Below, piece by piece: positions 5,355 to 6,502 of a DNA stretch of 6,502 nt; the stretch's first letter is position 1, and each line of letters begins with the position of its first letter. The translations under genes were made by a program, and so were the position numbers. This stretch comes from an uncultured Muribaculaceae bacterium (GTDB taxonomy: Bacteria; Bacteroidota; Bacteroidia; Bacteroidales; Muribaculaceae). Under the pieces are notes generated by a model that saw only the letters and a list, made by a program, of their open reading frames with translations, ran no database searches and was not told the DNA's origin. The stretch is from NCBI GenBank assembly GCA_910578075.1, contig CAJTPK010000055.1, forward strand, positions 1 to 6,502, in the 5' to 3' direction.

Positions 5355-6433
5355 TTATGAGAGTTTTATGCGACCAACTGTGTCGCGTTTGGTGGAGTCA
5401 ACCAATCGGGCGTAAATTTGCATCGTGTTCACGTTGGCATGATCGAGCATCTTGCTTACCGTATATATGTCAGTCCCGGCGGCGAGCTGGAGAGAGGCGA
5501 ATGTATCGCGGAAACGTTGGAATGTTATACGTTTTGTGATACCCGCCGCTTTCAGCCATTTCTTCAGCGTGAAGACAATCCCCTTGTCCCGTTCGCCGCA
5601 CAATGCCAGCATCTCCGGACTGAGAGGGTGGTTTGATTCTTTCTGCGTCTTCTGAATACGGATGAACATAGCCATCTCGCCATAGGCATCATGGCGTTTG
5701 TCCTCCCTCCGCAATTTAGTATATCGCTTATTCGCAACCCCGTCAGGATTGAGAACAGCGAGGCCGCTTTCAGAATTGGTTTCTCGCATGGTGTGGCGGC
5801 CAGCAATTTCACTTCATCGGCAGTGAGAAAATTCTTCTTGACTTCCTCATATTCAATATCCTCGATGAAGTCGTTGATATTTTCTTTCAGCAAACGTTCC
5901 TTGTACGCCTCTTTCAGTAGAGCGCGGAATGTTGACCAATATCCGGCGGCTGAATTGCGTGTGATGGTCAGTTTGGGGTGTCGGAGCTGTTTGGCTGTCA
6001 GCAGATACTCACGGAATTTGTTGCACAATTCTATGGTGACATCACCGAATGAGCATTTCCCATTGACGAATCTCTCGAAGTGGCGATAGACAATCATCCA
6101 CTTGTCATAATGCTTCTTCGCTTTCTCCTCAAAATACAGCAGGAAGTCGGCTTTCGGCTGTTCGCGGTCGAGGAAACCGAACTCATTGTTGATGACAGCC
6201 TCCTGACGGCGGCAACGTATTATCTCGGCACGCATCAGTATCGAGTCGTTGTATTCACGCTGATATTTGTTGCGAGGATTGGCGAAGATGTAGAATCCCA
6301 GATATTCACGACGCGACATCTTCATGGTTCTCGGGTTGCGTATCGCCGGGTAGTAGTCGAGGTACAGCGACAGGCGGTCGTTCTTTATCGGACGCTGACG
6401 CAGGCTGACTTTGGAACAGGTAGATGGTAACAT
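5355..6433 (-). pseudogene. Bacteroidota tyrosine integrase (SAM_5 type), frameshifted and with altered active site
   Basis: The first frame (ATG at 6433) has the arm-binding domain (residues about 18-75, RLSLYLDYYPAIRNPRTMK), the SAM-like core-binding domain (about 95-195, including NSAAGYWSTFRALLKEAY) and the start of the catalytic domain with Arg234 in TGLRISDIL. It then loses homology. The other frame continues with KLRRED, FIRIQKTQK, LKKWLKAAGITK, GTDIYTVSKMLDH and QIYARLVD to the stop at 5355. Adding one base to the AAA run (plus-strand TTT at 5715-5717) joins DIL to KLRRED and gives about 359 residues, slightly short of the usual 390-410. Two further oddities are visible. The HxxR motif reads QRFR, so the catalytic His is Gln and the following His is Asp. 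About 11 residues expected before LKKWL are missing. The nucleophile Tyr in QIYA is kept. This is the element's own integrase, now probably inactive. Confidence 0.85.
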
Positions 6434-6467
6434 GGTTGTATTTCTTGTTTGTTGATTATTCGTGATG

Positions 6468-6502
6468 CAAAACTATATAAAAGGCTGATGGTGAAATGGT
6501 GA
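6468..6502 (-). promoter_or_regulatory. Integrase promoter with shared upstream motif
   Basis: Read on the minus strand, TAGTTTTG (6475-6468) fits the TAnnTTTG box and lies 34 bases before the integrase ATG. TTCACCAT (6495-6488) is exactly 12 bases upstream of it, and a further TCACC (6502-6498) follows after two bases. It matches the layout at 4344-4378. The motif may extend beyond the window. Confidence 0.65.

Noticed and set aside
5691..6430. Plus-strand open frames opposite the integrase
   Set aside because: They lie antisense to the integrase arm and core-binding domains, which are clearly homologous on the minus strand.
6434..6502. tRNA gene as integration site next to the integrase
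   Set aside because: No cloverleaf or TpsiC-arm sequence is visible; the stretch is explained by the integrase promoter and leader.

Overview
The window looks like Bacteroidota DNA, probably from a gut genus such as Bacteroides or a member of the Muribaculaceae. Two things support this. Three minus-strand genes are preceded by the TAnnTTTG promoter box typical of this phylum. The gene families (SAM_5-type tyrosine integrase, MerR/excisionase-type HTH protein, DUF3987 protein, MobC, relaxase) are the standard cargo of Bacteroides integrative mobilizable elements. No rRNA, tRNA, CRISPR array or ordinary housekeeping gene is visible.

Layout from left to right. Positions 2-709 hold the 3' part of a plus-strand tyrosine recombinase with all its catalytic residues. 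It is followed by a bidirectional hairpin terminator (721-764) and a short hairpin-rich spacer. Everything else (861-6433) lies on the minus strand and reads right to left as one mobile-element backbone. In transcription order it is: integrase (6433-5355, frameshifted), terminator, a two-helix membrane protein (5110-4388), an HTH protein (4320-3958), a DUF3987 ATPase/primase-helper-like gene (3964-2565, frameshifted), an intergenic region rich in direct and inverted repeats that is the best oriT candidate (about 2385-2523), mobC (2259-1888), a relaxase remnant (1891-1353) and an unrecognised small gene (1352-861).

In an intact element the integrase would excise and insert the DNA, with the HTH protein as likely directionality or regulatory factor. 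The DUF3987 protein would be the element's replication-associated ATPase. MobC plus relaxase would nick oriT so that a helper conjugative element could transfer it. Here three of these parts are damaged. The integrase and DUF3987 genes each carry an apparent one-base loss in a short homopolymer. The relaxase has lost its central HUH nuclease region. The integrase also has Gln where the family has the HxxR histidine. The element is therefore probably a decaying, immobile remnant, although the two one-base indels could be assembly errors.

The most interesting unlisted signal is a shared promoter module. Upstream of both the integrase and the HTH gene the same composite motif occurs with identical spacing (plus-strand view CAAAAnTA-N12-ATGGTGAA-N2-GGTGA), suggesting that excision and replication/transfer genes are controlled together.
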